Shown piece by piece: positions 11,181-22,089 of a stretch of DNA of 64,000 bases. The notes under the pieces were generated by a model. It did no database searches and was not told where the DNA came from. It worked only from the letters and a program-made list of their open reading frames with translations. The stretch is from Pseudacidovorax sp. RU35E (GTDB lineage Bacteria; Pseudomonadota; Gammaproteobacteria; Burkholderiales; Burkholderiaceae_C). Where the stretch lies: assembly GCF_900156165.1 (NCBI RefSeq), contig NZ_FTMY01000009.1, positions 1-64,000 of the forward strand, in the 5' to 3' direction. Positions within the stretch are counted from its first letter, which is position 1. Each line of letters opens with the position of its first letter. The position numbers and the translations under genes were made by a program.

Positions 11181-12095
11181 ATGATCCAGGACTTCCACGG
11201 CAAGACCGCGGTGCTGACCGGCGCCGCTTCCGGCTTCGGCCTCGAATGCGCGCGCATCGGCGCGGCGCGCGGCATGAACCTCGTACTGGTCGACGTGCAG
11301 CAGGATGCGCTCGACAAGGCCGAGACCGAGATGAAGGCCGCCGGCGTGCAGGTGATGGCGCGCAGGGTGGACGTCGCCAACGCCAGCGAGATGGGAGCCC
11401 TCGCCGCGGCCGTGAAGGAGCGCTTCGGCGCGCCGCATTTCGTCTTTAACAACGCGGGCGTGGGTGCCGGCGGCCTGGTGTGGGAGAACTCGGTCGCCGA
11501 CTGGGAATGGGTGCTGGGCGTGGACCTGTGGGGCGTGGTGCACGGCGTGCGCTTGTTCGTGCCCATGATGCTGGAGGCCGCCGAGAAAGACCCGGCCTAC
11601 CGTGGCCACATCACCAACACCGCCAGCATGGCCGGTCTGCTCACGGCCCCCAACATGGGCATCTACAACGCCGCGAAGGCCGCCGTGGTGAGCCTGACCG
11701 AGACCATGTACCAGGATCTGCGCCTGGTCACCGACCAGATCGGCGCCAGCCTGCTGTGCCCCTACTTCGTGCCCACCGCCATCGTGCAGAGCGACCGCAA
11801 CCGGCCGGGTGGCGCGCTGGCGCAGGGCCAGCTGACCAAGAGCCAGCTGATCGGCCAGGCCATGTCCGAGAAGGCCGTTTCCAGCGGCAAGGTCACGGCG
11901 GCCGAGGTGGCGCACAAGGTCTTCCAGGCCATCAGCGACAACCAGTTCTACGTCTTCAGCCACACCGGCGCCAAGGCCTTGGGCAACGTGAAGAGCCGCA
12001 TGGAGAACATCGTGGCCATCCAGAACCCGGCCGATCCCTTCCTGGAGCGGCCGGAGCTGGGGGCACAGCTGAAGGCGCAGTTGCGGGGCGGTTGA
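11181..12095 (+). CDS. SDR family NAD(P)-dependent oxidoreductase
   Basis: 304 aa. The cofactor motif TGAASGFG is near residue 14, NNAGVG marks the fourth strand, and the catalytic Tyr/Lys are in YNAAK. The protein is somewhat longer than classical SDRs owing to a C-terminal tail after about residue 260, where it reads FYVFSHTGAKALGNVKSR. The ATG at 11181 gives the standard SDR N-terminus; longer in-frame starts would run back into untypical sequence. It ends the long plus-strand lipid run and faces a convergent aldo/keto reductase gene. Substrate is not predictable. Confidence 0.9.
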   Translation: MIQDFHGKTAVLTGAASGFGLECARIGAARGMNLVLVDVQQDALDKAETEMKAAGVQVMARRVDVANASEMGALAAAVKERFGAPHFVFNNAGVGAGGLVWENSVADWEWVLGVDLWGVVHGVRLFVPMMLEAAEKDPAYRGHITNTASMAGLLTAPNMGIYNAAKAAVVSLTETMYQDLRLVTDQIGASLLCPYFVPTAIVQSDRNRPGGALAQGQLTKSQLIGQAMSEKAVSSGKVTAAEVAHKVFQAISDNQFYVFSHTGAKALGNVKSRMENIVAIQNPADPFLERPELGAQLKAQLRGG

Positions 12096-12165
12096 GCGGG
12101 CTCAGCCATCGGCCGATGGTGCTCGGGCGGCCGAGGAAGACCGACGTCTCCGTGCGTGCCAAGCT

Positions 12166-13206
<1,041 letters not shown>

Positions 13207-13231
13207 GGTGGTTTCTCCTTGGGTGTCAGGG

Positions 13232-14425
13232 TCAGGCGTTGCAGCGGCGGGGCGTGGAAGGCGCGTCGGCGGACAGGCGACGACGCTGCATCGCCCGGCT
13301 GACCAGCGCCAGCGCCAGCCCGGCCAGCGTGAGCCCGGCGGCTGCGGGGCCGAGGCCCTGCAGCCCGGGCCCGTGGTCGATTACCGCGCCGCCCACCCAG
13401 GCGCCGAGGGCGTTGCCCAGGTTGAAGGCGGCGATGTTCAGGCTGGACGCCAGGTTCTGACCCGCGCCGGCCGCCTGCTCCAGCATGCGGGCCTGCAGCG
13501 GCGCGGCGGTGGCGAAGGCGGCCACCCCCAGCGCCGCCAGGAAGACCGCCGCAGCCAGGCGATGTGGCATGGCGATCGGGGCCAGTGCCAGCACCACGGC
13601 CAGCGCGAGCAGGGTGCCGATCACGGCCGGCATCGGCGCCCGGTCGGCCAGCCGGCCGCCCAGGATGTTGCCCACCGCCAGCCCGCCGCCGAAGACCAGC
13701 AGCAGCGGCGACACGGCCGCGACGGACAGGCCGGTCACCTGCGTCAGCACCGGCTGCACGTAGGTGTAGAAAGCGAACACGCCGCCGAAGCCCAGGATGG
13801 TGATGGCCAGGCTCAGCCACACCTGGGGCCGGGCCAGCACCGACAGCTCCTCGGCCAGCGTGGCGGCCGCCTCGGCCTGCGCCTGCCGCGGCACGAGGCG
13901 CATCAGCACCGCGAGCGCGACCACGCCGACCACGGCCACGGCCCAGAAGGTGGCGCGCCAGCCCCACTGCAGCCCGATCCAGGCGCCGGCCGGCACACCC
14001 AGCAGCGTCGCAGCTGTGAGACCGGTGAACATCAGCGCGATGGCCGAGGCCCGGCGCTCCGGCGGCACCAGGCCGGCGGCCACCACGGCGCCGACGCCGA
14101 AGAAGGTGCCGTGCGCCAGCGACGTGAGCACGCGGGCGGCCATCAGCGTGGCGTAGTCGGGCGCCAGGGCGCAGGCGATGTTGCCTGCGGTGAACACGCC
14201 CATCAGCGCGATCAGCACCGTGCGTCGCGGCAGGCGTCGCGTGGCCAGCGTGAGCACGGGCGCACCCACGGCGACGCCCAGCGCATAGCCGGAGATGAGC
14301 AGGCCGGCCGCCGTGATGGACACCCGCAGATCGGCCGCGACCTGCTGCAGCAGGCCCATGATGACGAATTCGGTGGTGCCGATGCCAAAGGCGCCGGCGG
14401 TGAGGGCAAGTAGTGCGAGAGGCAT
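13232..14425 (-). CDS. MFS transporter, AraJ/DHA1-like efflux family
   Basis: 397 aa with about 12 hydrophobic segments. The N-terminus ALTAGAFGIGTTEFVIMGLL and the A-loop region GAPVLTLATRRLPRR are typical of the AraJ/NepI/YdhP group of drug or sugar exporters. It is divergently arranged with a LysR regulator, a common layout where the regulator senses the pump substrate. The aldo/keto reductase gene follows directly. The exported compound is unknown. Confidence 0.88.
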   Translation of the reverse strand: MPLALLALTAGAFGIGTTEFVIMGLLQQVAADLRVSITAAGLLISGYALGVAVGAPVLTLATRRLPRRTVLIALMGVFTAGNIACALAPDYATLMAARVLTSLAHGTFFGVGAVVAAGLVPPERRASAIALMFTGLTAATLLGVPAGAWIGLQWGWRATFWAVAVVGVVALAVLMRLVPRQAQAEAAATLAEELSVLARPQVWLSLAITILGFGGVFAFYTYVQPVLTQVTGLSVAAVSPLLLVFGGGLAVGNILGGRLADRAPMPAVIGTLLALAVVLALAPIAMPHRLAAAVFLAALGVAAFATAAPLQARMLEQAAGAGQNLASSLNIAAFNLGNALGAWVGGAVIDHGPGLQGLGPAAAGLTLAGLALALVSRAMQRRRLSADAPSTPRRCNA

Positions 14426-14457
14426 GATGGCCGTGACTGTGATCTGATCGCGTCACG

Positions 14458-15447
14458 ATGACTAGGACGCTTTCTGGACAAGCAGCTGTGAAGCCAATTC
14501 ACAAATCGGCCGCCGCGCGTGTGGAGGTCAACCGCGCCGGCGAACTGGAGGCCTTCGTGCAGGTGGTGGACCGGGGCGGCTTCTCGGCTGCGGCGCGGCA
14601 CCTGGGTCTGACGCCCTCGGCCATCAGCAAGCTGGTGGCGCGGCTGGAAGCGCGTCTCTCGGTGCAACTGGTGCACCGCTCCACGCGCAAGCTGCAGCTC
14701 ACGGCCGAAGGGCAGCTCTTCTACGAGCGCGGCCTGCGGGTGCTGGCCGATCTGGACGAGGCGGAGCGCTGCGTGGGCGCCGGCGCCGCGCCGCGCGGGC
14801 GGGTCAGCATCAATGCCAGCATTCCCTTTGGGCATCGCCTTCTTCTGCCGCTGGTGCCGCGACTGCTGGAGGCCTATCCGGAGCTGCAGGTGGACGTGGT
14901 GCTGACCGACCGCGTGGTCGATCTGATGGAGGAGCGCTGCGACATCGCGATCCGCTGGGGCAAGCTGCCGCCTTCGGATCTGGTGGGCCGGCTGCTGGGC
15001 CACACGGCGCAGGCCATCGTCGGCTCACCCGACTACCTGGCGCGGCACGGCGCGCCCACCACGGTGGAGGAGCTCGCGCGCCACAACCGGCTGGGTTCCA
15101 CCTATCGCCGCAACGTGCCCGACTGGCCGCTGGTCGTCGATGGCCGTGCGGTCGCCATGCCGGTGGTGGGCAGCGCCCGCGCCAGCGACGGTGCGGCGCT
15201 GCGCCTGCTGGCGCTGGAGGGGGTGGGGCTGGCGCGTCTGTCGGTCTACCACGTGTTGCCCGACCTGCGCGCGGGGCGTCTGGTGCCGGTGATGGAGGCG
15301 TTCAACCCGCACGAGCTGGAGCCGCTGCATGCCGTCTATCTGGGCCGACCGGGGCGGCTGCCGGCGCGGGTGCGGGCGGTGCTGGACTTCCTGGCGGCGA
15401 ACGCGGACTTCGAGGGTGCGGACCGGGTGCCCGCGCCGGCTTCTTGA
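14458..15447 (+). CDS. LysR family transcriptional regulator
   Basis: 329 aa. The winged HTH reads ELEAFVQVVDRGGFSAAARHLGLTPSAISKLVARLE, split around residues 28-65, followed by a LysR substrate-binding domain. The N-terminal ~21 residues before VEVNRAGELEAF are not typical; an in-frame GTG at 14521 would give the usual start and would lengthen the divergent promoter from 32 to 95 bases. I kept the ATG but think GTG 14521 quite possible. It probably controls the MFS-aldo/keto reductase pair on the opposite strand. Confidence 0.88.
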   Translation: MTRTLSGQAAVKPIHKSAAARVEVNRAGELEAFVQVVDRGGFSAAARHLGLTPSAISKLVARLEARLSVQLVHRSTRKLQLTAEGQLFYERGLRVLADLDEAERCVGAGAAPRGRVSINASIPFGHRLLLPLVPRLLEAYPELQVDVVLTDRVVDLMEERCDIAIRWGKLPPSDLVGRLLGHTAQAIVGSPDYLARHGAPTTVEELARHNRLGSTYRRNVPDWPLVVDGRAVAMPVVGSARASDGAALRLLALEGVGLARLSVYHVLPDLRAGRLVPVMEAFNPHELEPLHAVYLGRPGRLPARVRAVLDFLAANADFEGADRVPAPAS

Positions 15448-15468
15448 GCCTGGCTTCGACGTCTGGCT

Positions 15469-16944
15469 TCAGGCCAACGGTGCACGCGGCAGATGGACTC
15501 GGGCGCACAGCCCGTGGGGAATGGCGGACGCCAGCGTCACGCGCCCCCCCTGGCGCTCCACGATCTCCTTCACGATCGGCAGGCCCAGGCCGCAGCCGTT
15601 GCCCTGGTCGGTCGCGCGCACGAAGCGCTCGAAGACGCGGGACGAGTCCTCCGGCGCGATGCCGGGCCCATCGTCGGTGACGCTCAGCACCGCCTCGTTG
15701 CCATCGCGCTGAACATCCACCGTCACGACCGCGCCACGGCCCGCGTAGCGCAGGGCGTTGTCGATCAGATTGCTGAGGGCTTCGCGCAGCAGCCAGGCAT
15801 GGCCGGTGACGATGAGGGGCAGGGCCTCCCCCTGCGGGCCCCCATCCTCTTCCGTCGGCGCAAAGCCCAGGTCGATGCCCTCGCGTAGCGCGCGTGGCAC
15901 CAGCGTGGCGGTGAGCTCCTGCGCCAGCGCCCGCAGGTCCACCGGCGAGCCCCGGGCCGCGGCGGTGTCGGGCTCGGCCCGCGCAAGGGTGAGCAGTTGG
16001 TTGACCAGCTGCGCGCTGCGGTCCGCGCTCTCGTGCACGCGGCGCAGGCGCTCGCGCTGGGCGTCGTCGCCGGCCAGGGCCAACGCCACCTCGGCCTGCG
16101 ACTTGAGGCCCGCCAGCGGGGTGCGCATCTGATGCGCGGCATCGCTGATGAAGCGCTTCTGCTGCGCCAGGTTGTTCTGCACGGCCGCCAGCAGGCCGTT
16201 CACCGCCATCACCAGCGCGCGCACCTCGCCCGGTGCAGCGTCGAGGCGGATCGGTGTGAGGTCTGTGGGCGCCCGGCCTTCGACCTCGCGGCGCAGGCGC
16301 AGCAGTGGCGCAAGGCCGGCGCGGATGCCCAGCCAGATCACCGTGGTCATCAGCAGGATCAGCCCGGCCAGCGGCAGCAGCGTGTCCCAGAGGATGCCGC
16401 GTGCCAGCTCCTCGCGGCTGGTGCGGCTGCGGGCCACCTGCACCAGCAGCACCGCGTCCGGGTCGTCGCGGCCACCCTGGCGCAGGAAGAGGGCAGCCAC
16501 GCGCAGCGGCTGTCGCGTGCCGACCTCGTCGTTGGCGGGCGGCAGCAGCGCATCGTAGAAGTAGGGCTGGCCGATGGGTGGCCGGGCCATGACGGCTGCC
16601 GGTGGCAGCGGCAACTGGTGGTTGCCCAGGATGAAGGCGCCCGGGGGCGTGCTGACCATGTAGTGCAGCCGGTCGTCGGGGTCGGCCTCCAGCACGTCCT
16701 GGGCGGCGCGTGGAAAGTCGATCAAGAGGCCGTTGTCCAACGGGCGCAGCTGGCGGGCCAGGGCACGCGAGGCCTGCAGCAGGCTCGCGTCGACGGCCGC
16801 GTTGGTGTAACGCTCGGCCAGCTGGTAGGCGGCGAGGCCGCCCGCCAGCCACAGCACGAGCTGCGGGAGCAGCAGCCACAGCAAGAGCTGGCGGCGCAGG
16901 GTGGGCGCGAAGCGGCGGGGGGCGGAGGCGCGCCGATCAGCCAC
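15469..16944 (-). CDS. Sensor histidine kinase, TctE-like
   Basis: 491 aa. Membrane helices at about 19-41 and 183-207 flank a periplasmic sensor region of ~140 residues. The dimerisation motif is FISDAAHQMRTPL with phospho-acceptor H271, and the ATPase domain has NALRYAG (N box) and DDGPGI (G1). This H-box context (AAHQMRTPL) is that of the tricarboxylate-sensing TctE group. The gene overlaps the upstream response regulator by eight bases. As the pair is divergent from a sugar ABC transporter, the sensed compound may be a sugar or organic acid; this is inference. A C7 tract lies at 15544-15550 near the 3' end. Confidence 0.92.
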   Translation of the reverse strand: MADRRASAPRRFAPTLRRQLLLWLLLPQLVLWLAGGLAAYQLAERYTNAAVDASLLQASRALARQLRPLDNGLLIDFPRAAQDVLEADPDDRLHYMVSTPPGAFILGNHQLPLPPAAVMARPPIGQPYFYDALLPPANDEVGTRQPLRVAALFLRQGGRDDPDAVLLVQVARSRTSREELARGILWDTLLPLAGLILLMTTVIWLGIRAGLAPLLRLRREVEGRAPTDLTPIRLDAAPGEVRALVMAVNGLLAAVQNNLAQQKRFISDAAHQMRTPLAGLKSQAEVALALAGDDAQRERLRRVHESADRSAQLVNQLLTLARAEPDTAAARGSPVDLRALAQELTATLVPRALREGIDLGFAPTEEDGGPQGEALPLIVTGHAWLLREALSNLIDNALRYAGRGAVVTVDVQRDGNEAVLSVTDDGPGIAPEDSSRVFERFVRATDQGNGCGLGLPIVKEIVERQGGRVTLASAIPHGLCARVHLPRAPLA

Positions 16945-17635
16945 GTACGCCCGCCGTCGCTGCCGGCGCCGGGCTTTCGAGCAGGTAGCCCAGCCCGCGC
17001 ACCGTGCGGATGACCAGACCCGGCTTCTCCAGCTTGCGCCGCAGCTTATGGACGTAGACCTCCACCGCGTTGCCCACCGCGGCGCTGTCGCCCTCGTCGC
17101 CCATCCAGGCGCGCACGATCTCGTCCTTGGTCACGACCTCGCCGGCGCGCTCGGCCAGCAGCTCCAGCATGGCCCATTCGCGGCCACTCAGCTCGATGGC
17201 CTCGCCGCCGACCGTGGCGCGGCGGTTGTCGCGGTCCAGCAGCATGCCGCCCACCTGCAGGCCGCTGCCGCGCGCGCGGGTGCGGCGCAGCAGGGCGTGC
17301 AGCCGCGCTTCCAGCTCCGGAAAGTCGAAGGGCTTGGTCACGTAGTCGTCGGCACCGGCCTGCAGGCCGCTCACGCGGTCTTCCAGGCTGTCGCGGGCGG
17401 TGAGCACGACGATGGGCAGCAGCGGCTGCTCGGCGCGCACGTTGCGCAGCAGGCTCAGGCCGTCCAGCAGCGGCAGGCCCAGGTCGAGGATGGCGAGGTC
17501 GAAGCGATGGCGGCCCAGCAGGTACTCGGCCACGGCGCCATTGGGCGCGTGCTCCACCGCGAAGCCGGCGCCCTTCAGCTGGGCCGCCAGTCCGTCGGCC
17601 AGCAGGGCGTCGTCTTCGGCAAGCAGGATGTGCAT
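16937..17635 (-). CDS. Response regulator, OmpR/PhoB type (TctD-like)
   Basis: 232 aa. The receiver domain has acidic residues D8/D9, phospho-acceptor D51 (LDLGLP) and K101 (TKPF); the C-terminal winged helix reads GREWAMLELLAERAGEVVTK and ends with RTVRGLGYLLE. It is the partner of the overlapping histidine kinase. Its gene is divergent from gtsA across a 142-base region that holds an AT-rich inverted repeat (17695-17711), a plausible binding site for its dimer. Confidence 0.93.
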   Translation of the reverse strand: MHILLAEDDALLADGLAAQLKGAGFAVEHAPNGAVAEYLLGRHRFDLAILDLGLPLLDGLSLLRNVRAEQPLLPIVVLTARDSLEDRVSGLQAGADDYVTKPFDFPELEARLHALLRRTRARGSGLQVGGMLLDRDNRRATVGGEAIELSGREWAMLELLAERAGEVVTKDEIVRAWMGDEGDSAAVGNAVEVYVHKLRRKLEKPGLVIRTVRGLGYLLESPAPAATAGVRG

Positions 17636-17694
17636 GGCGCCGAGATTAACGAAGCAGGGCCGCTTCGGCCTCGGGTTTAACCTTAGATTAATAA

Positions 17695-17711
17695 ATTAAA
17701 GAGACTTTAAT
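17695..17711. promoter_or_regulatory. AT-rich inverted repeat in the two-component/gtsA divergent promoter
   Basis: ATTAAAG (17695-17701) and CTTTAAT (17705-17711) form a perfect 7-bp inverted repeat with a three-base centre. The stretch 17678-17714 is strikingly AT-rich for this genome. It lies 60 bases before the response regulator start and 67 before gtsA, so it may be an operator and/or core promoter. Binding by the adjacent regulator is inference. Confidence 0.45.
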
Positions 17712-17777
17712 AATCCGGCCGCGGCGACGACGCCGACCACTCAACGGCCCCGCGGGGCGACTTAAGGAGACCTGGCC

Positions 17778-19040
17778 ATGCGCAACCATCCGACTGCTTC
17801 CTTCACCCGCACCGCCGCCGCAGTGGCCTGGCTGGCTCTGGCCGGCGCCGCTCAGGCGGGCGAGGTCGAGGTGCTGCACTACTGGACCAGCGGCGGCGAG
17901 GCCAAGGCCGCTGCCGCGCTCAAGGCCACGCTGCAGGCCAAGGGCGACACCTGGAAGGACTTCGCCGTGGCCGGCGGCGGTGGCGATTCGGCCATGACGG
18001 TGCTGAAGTCGCGCGTGGTCTCGGGCAATGCGCCGTCGGCCGCCCAGATCAAGGGCCCGGCCATCCAGGAATGGGCGCGCGAAGGCGTGCTGACCAGCAT
18101 CGACAGCGTGGCCAAGGCCAACAAGTGGGACGCGGCGCTGCCGCCCACCGTGGCCGCCATCATGAAATACAAGGGCAACTACGTGGCCGCGCCGGTCAAC
18201 GTGCACCGCGTGAACTGGCTCTGGATCAACCCCGAGGCGCTGAAGAAGGCCAAGGCCAAGGCGCCCACCACCTGGGACGAGTTCTTCGTCACGGCCGATG
18301 CCATGCAGAAGGCCGGCATCACGCCCGTGGCCCACGGCGGGCAGCCCTGGCAGGACTTCACCACCTTCGAGACGGTGGTGCTGGGCGTCGGCGGCGCCGA
18401 CTTCTACCGCAAGGCGCTGGTGCAGCTGGACCAGGACGCGCTCAAGAGCCCGACCATGATCAAGGCCGCCGAGACCTTCAAGCGCATCAAGCCCTACACC
18501 GACAAGGCCGCCTCCGGCCGCGACTGGAACCTGGCCACCGCCATGGTCATCAAGGGCGAGGCCGGCATGCAGTTCATGGGCGATTGGGCCAAGGGCGAGT
18601 TCGTTGCCGCGGGCAAGAAGCCGGGCACCGACTTCCTGTGCATGGCCGCGCCGGGCACGGCCCAGGCCTTCACCTTCAACATCGATTCCTTCGCCATGTT
18701 CAAGGTCAAGGGCGATGACCGCATCAAGGCGCAGAACGACCTGGCCGAGGCCATCATGTCGCCCGCCTTCCAGGAGACCTTCAGCCTGGCCAAGGGTTCG
18801 ATCCCGGTGCGGCTGGACGTGCCCATGGACAAGTTCGACGACTGCGCCAAGCTCTCGGCCAAGGACTTCGCGGCCACCGCCAAGTCGGGCGCCCTGGTGC
18901 CCAGCGCGGCCCACAGCATGGCCGTGCCCTCGGCCGTCGAAGGCGCGCTCAAGGACGCGGTGAGCCAGTACTGGAACAGCGACAAGATGAGCGCGCAGGA
19001 CGCCGTCGCCAAGATCGCCGCCGCGGCCAAGACCCGCTGA
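17778..19040 (+). CDS. gtsA: Sugar ABC transporter substrate-binding protein, glucose/mannose type
   Basis: 420 aa. A Sec signal peptide ends near residue 27 (ALAGAAQA). The mature start VEVLHYWTSGGE and the segments FAVAGGGGDSAMTVLKSR, APVNVHRVNWLW, VAHGGQPWQDF and MGDWAKGEF match the GtsA-type glucose/mannose-binding proteins of pseudomonads. It binds hexose in the periplasm and delivers it to the two permeases that follow. AAGGAG precedes the ATG. The gene starts the transporter operon and is divergent from the two-component pair. Confidence 0.9.
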   Translation: MRNHPTASFTRTAAAVAWLALAGAAQAGEVEVLHYWTSGGEAKAAAALKATLQAKGDTWKDFAVAGGGGDSAMTVLKSRVVSGNAPSAAQIKGPAIQEWAREGVLTSIDSVAKANKWDAALPPTVAAIMKYKGNYVAAPVNVHRVNWLWINPEALKKAKAKAPTTWDEFFVTADAMQKAGITPVAHGGQPWQDFTTFETVVLGVGGADFYRKALVQLDQDALKSPTMIKAAETFKRIKPYTDKAASGRDWNLATAMVIKGEAGMQFMGDWAKGEFVAAGKKPGTDFLCMAAPGTAQAFTFNIDSFAMFKVKGDDRIKAQNDLAEAIMSPAFQETFSLAKGSIPVRLDVPMDKFDDCAKLSAKDFAATAKSGALVPSAAHSMAVPSAVEGALKDAVSQYWNSDKMSAQDAVAKIAAAAKTR

Positions 19041-19128
19041 CCGGCACCGCGCTGCATACCTGACGAGCACCGCCCCGGCCGCCACCCGCGCCGGGGCCCG
19101 CCGCCGCATCGCCCGACGAGGGAGCCCC

Positions 19129-20013
19129 ATGTCCGCGCCTTCCCGCCTGCCCACGCCCTGGCTGCCCAAGCTGGTCATCGCGCCCAGCTTCGTGCTGGCC
19201 TTCCTGTTCATCTACGGCCTGATCGCCTGGAACGGCTACCTGTCGGTGTCGGAGTCGCGGCTGCTGCCCAACTACGACTTCGCCGGGCTCGACCACTACC
19301 TCACCCTGTGGGAGAACGAGCGCTTCCGCGTCGCGATGACGAACATGCTGATCTTCGGCGTGCTCTTCATCGGCGGCAGCACGCTGCTGGGCCTTCTGCT
19401 GGCCATCCTGCTGGACCACAAGATCCGCGCCGAGGGCGTGCTGCGCACGGTGTACCTGTACCCCATGGCCATCTCGGCCATCGTCACCGGCACCGCCTGG
19501 AAGTGGATGCTCAACCCCGGCATGGGCCTGGAGCACCTGATGCAGTCCTGGGGCTTCGCCGGCTTCAGCTTCGACTGGCTGGTCGATCCCGACCGGGCCA
19601 TCTACTGCGTGGTGATCGCCGGCATCTGGCAGAGCGCGGGCTTCGTCATGGCGCTCTTCCTGGCGGCGCTGCGCGGCATCGACGACGCCATCATCAAGGC
19701 GGCGCAGGTGGACGGCGCCAGCCTGCCGCGCATCTACTGGCGCATCATCATCCCCAGCCTGCGGCCGGTGTTCTTCAGCACCGTGCTGGTGGTCAGCCAC
19801 CTGGCCATCAAGAGCTTCGACCTGGTGATGGCGCTCACCGCCGGCGGCCCCGGCTTCGCCACCGACCTGCCGGCCACCTTCATGTACGCCATGGCCTTCA
19901 CCCGCGGGCAGATCGGCCTGGGCGCGGCCAGCGCCACCGTCATGCTGGCCACCGTGGCGGCGGTGGTGGTGCCGTACCTGTACTCCGAACTGCGGACCAA
20001 AAAGGGCTCCTGA
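19129..20013 (+). CDS. gtsB: Sugar ABC transporter permease (MalF-like)
   Basis: 294 aa with about six membrane helices. The EAA loop that contacts the ATPase reads IDDAIIKAAQVDGASLPRIY around residues 184-205. The N-terminal helix VIAPSFVLAFLFIYG is usual for the CUT1 family. GAGGGAG stands upstream of the ATG. It forms the membrane channel with the next permease, whose ATG comes just two bases after this stop. Confidence 0.92.
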   Translation: MSAPSRLPTPWLPKLVIAPSFVLAFLFIYGLIAWNGYLSVSESRLLPNYDFAGLDHYLTLWENERFRVAMTNMLIFGVLFIGGSTLLGLLLAILLDHKIRAEGVLRTVYLYPMAISAIVTGTAWKWMLNPGMGLEHLMQSWGFAGFSFDWLVDPDRAIYCVVIAGIWQSAGFVMALFLAALRGIDDAIIKAAQVDGASLPRIYWRIIIPSLRPVFFSTVLVVSHLAIKSFDLVMALTAGGPGFATDLPATFMYAMAFTRGQIGLGAASATVMLATVAAVVVPYLYSELRTKKGS

Positions 20014-20015
20014 CC

Positions 20016-20860
20016 ATGCGCGTCGTTCACCGCACCATCCTCTGGGCGCTGCTGCTGCTCTTCGCGGCCTACTTCCTGGCGCCCCTGTACGTGATGCTGG
20101 TCACCTCCTTCAAGGACATGGACCAGGTGCGCGCCACCAGCATGGTGGCCCTGCCCACGCAGCCCACCTTCGAGGCCTGGTCCAAGGCCTGGAGCTCCGC
20201 CTGCACCGGCACCGACTGCCGCGGCCTGCAGCCCTTCTTCATGAACTCGGTGCTGATGGTGGTGCCGGCCGTGGCCATCTCGACGCTGTTGGGCGCGCTC
20301 AACGGCTACGTACTGGCGCAGTGGCGCTTTCGTGGCAGCGAGACGATGTTCGCGCTGATGCTCTTCGGCGTCTTCATGCCCATGCAGGTCGTGCTGCTGC
20401 CCATGAGCCAGGTGCTGGGCTGGCTGGGCATCGCCAGCTCCATCTGGGGGCTGATCCTCATGCACCTTCTGGCCGGGCTGCCGACCACCACGCTGTTCTT
20501 CCGCAACTACTACGTGGGCCTGCCGCCCGAGCTGGTCAAGGCGGCCATGCTCGACGGCGCCAGCTTCTGGCAGATCTTCCGGCGCATCGTGCTGCCGCTG
20601 TCGGTGCCGATCCTGGTGGTGACGGTCATCTGGCAGTTCACGGCCATCTGGAACGACTTCCTCTATGGCGTGGTGTTCTCCGGCGCCGACAGCAAGCCCA
20701 TCACGGTGGGCCTGAACAACCTGGCCAACACCACCAGCTCGGTCAAGGAATACAACGTGGACATGGCCGCGGCGCTGATCGCCGCGCTGCCGACTCTGTT
20801 TGTCTACGTGGTGGCGGGCAAGTACTTTGTGCGCGGGCTGACGGCCGGCGCGGTGAAGGG

Positions 20861-20864
<4 letters not shown>
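20016..20864 (+). CDS. gtsC: Sugar ABC transporter permease (MalG-like)
   Basis: 282 aa, six helices. It begins with a hydrophobic segment ILWALLLLFAAYFLAPLYVM and has the EAA loop PELVKAAMLDGASFWQIFRR at about 168-188. The ending YFVRGLTAGAVKG is the standard MalG-family C-terminus that docks into the ATPase. It starts two bases after the first permease and its TGA overlaps the ATPase ATG (ATGA). Confidence 0.92.
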
Positions 20865-21940
<1,076 letters not shown>

Positions 21941-22089
21941 GACGGCGGGCGCAGCGGTGAGGGCGCTGCCGGCGCGGCATGCCCGCAGCGGCCGGCCTCG
22001 GGCACGGCCGAGCCAATGCCCATGGCAGCCCGGGGCCGCAGCCGGGTCGACGGGCAGCTTCGTGCTCGAGCCGGGACAATGCGCCGCCT

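Noticed and set aside
12106-12119. CCATCGGCCGATGG palindrome between convergent SDR and aldo/keto reductase genes
   Set aside because: Perfect but loop-less, without T-run, and in a GC-rich context where such palindromes are expected; not enough to call a terminator or operator.
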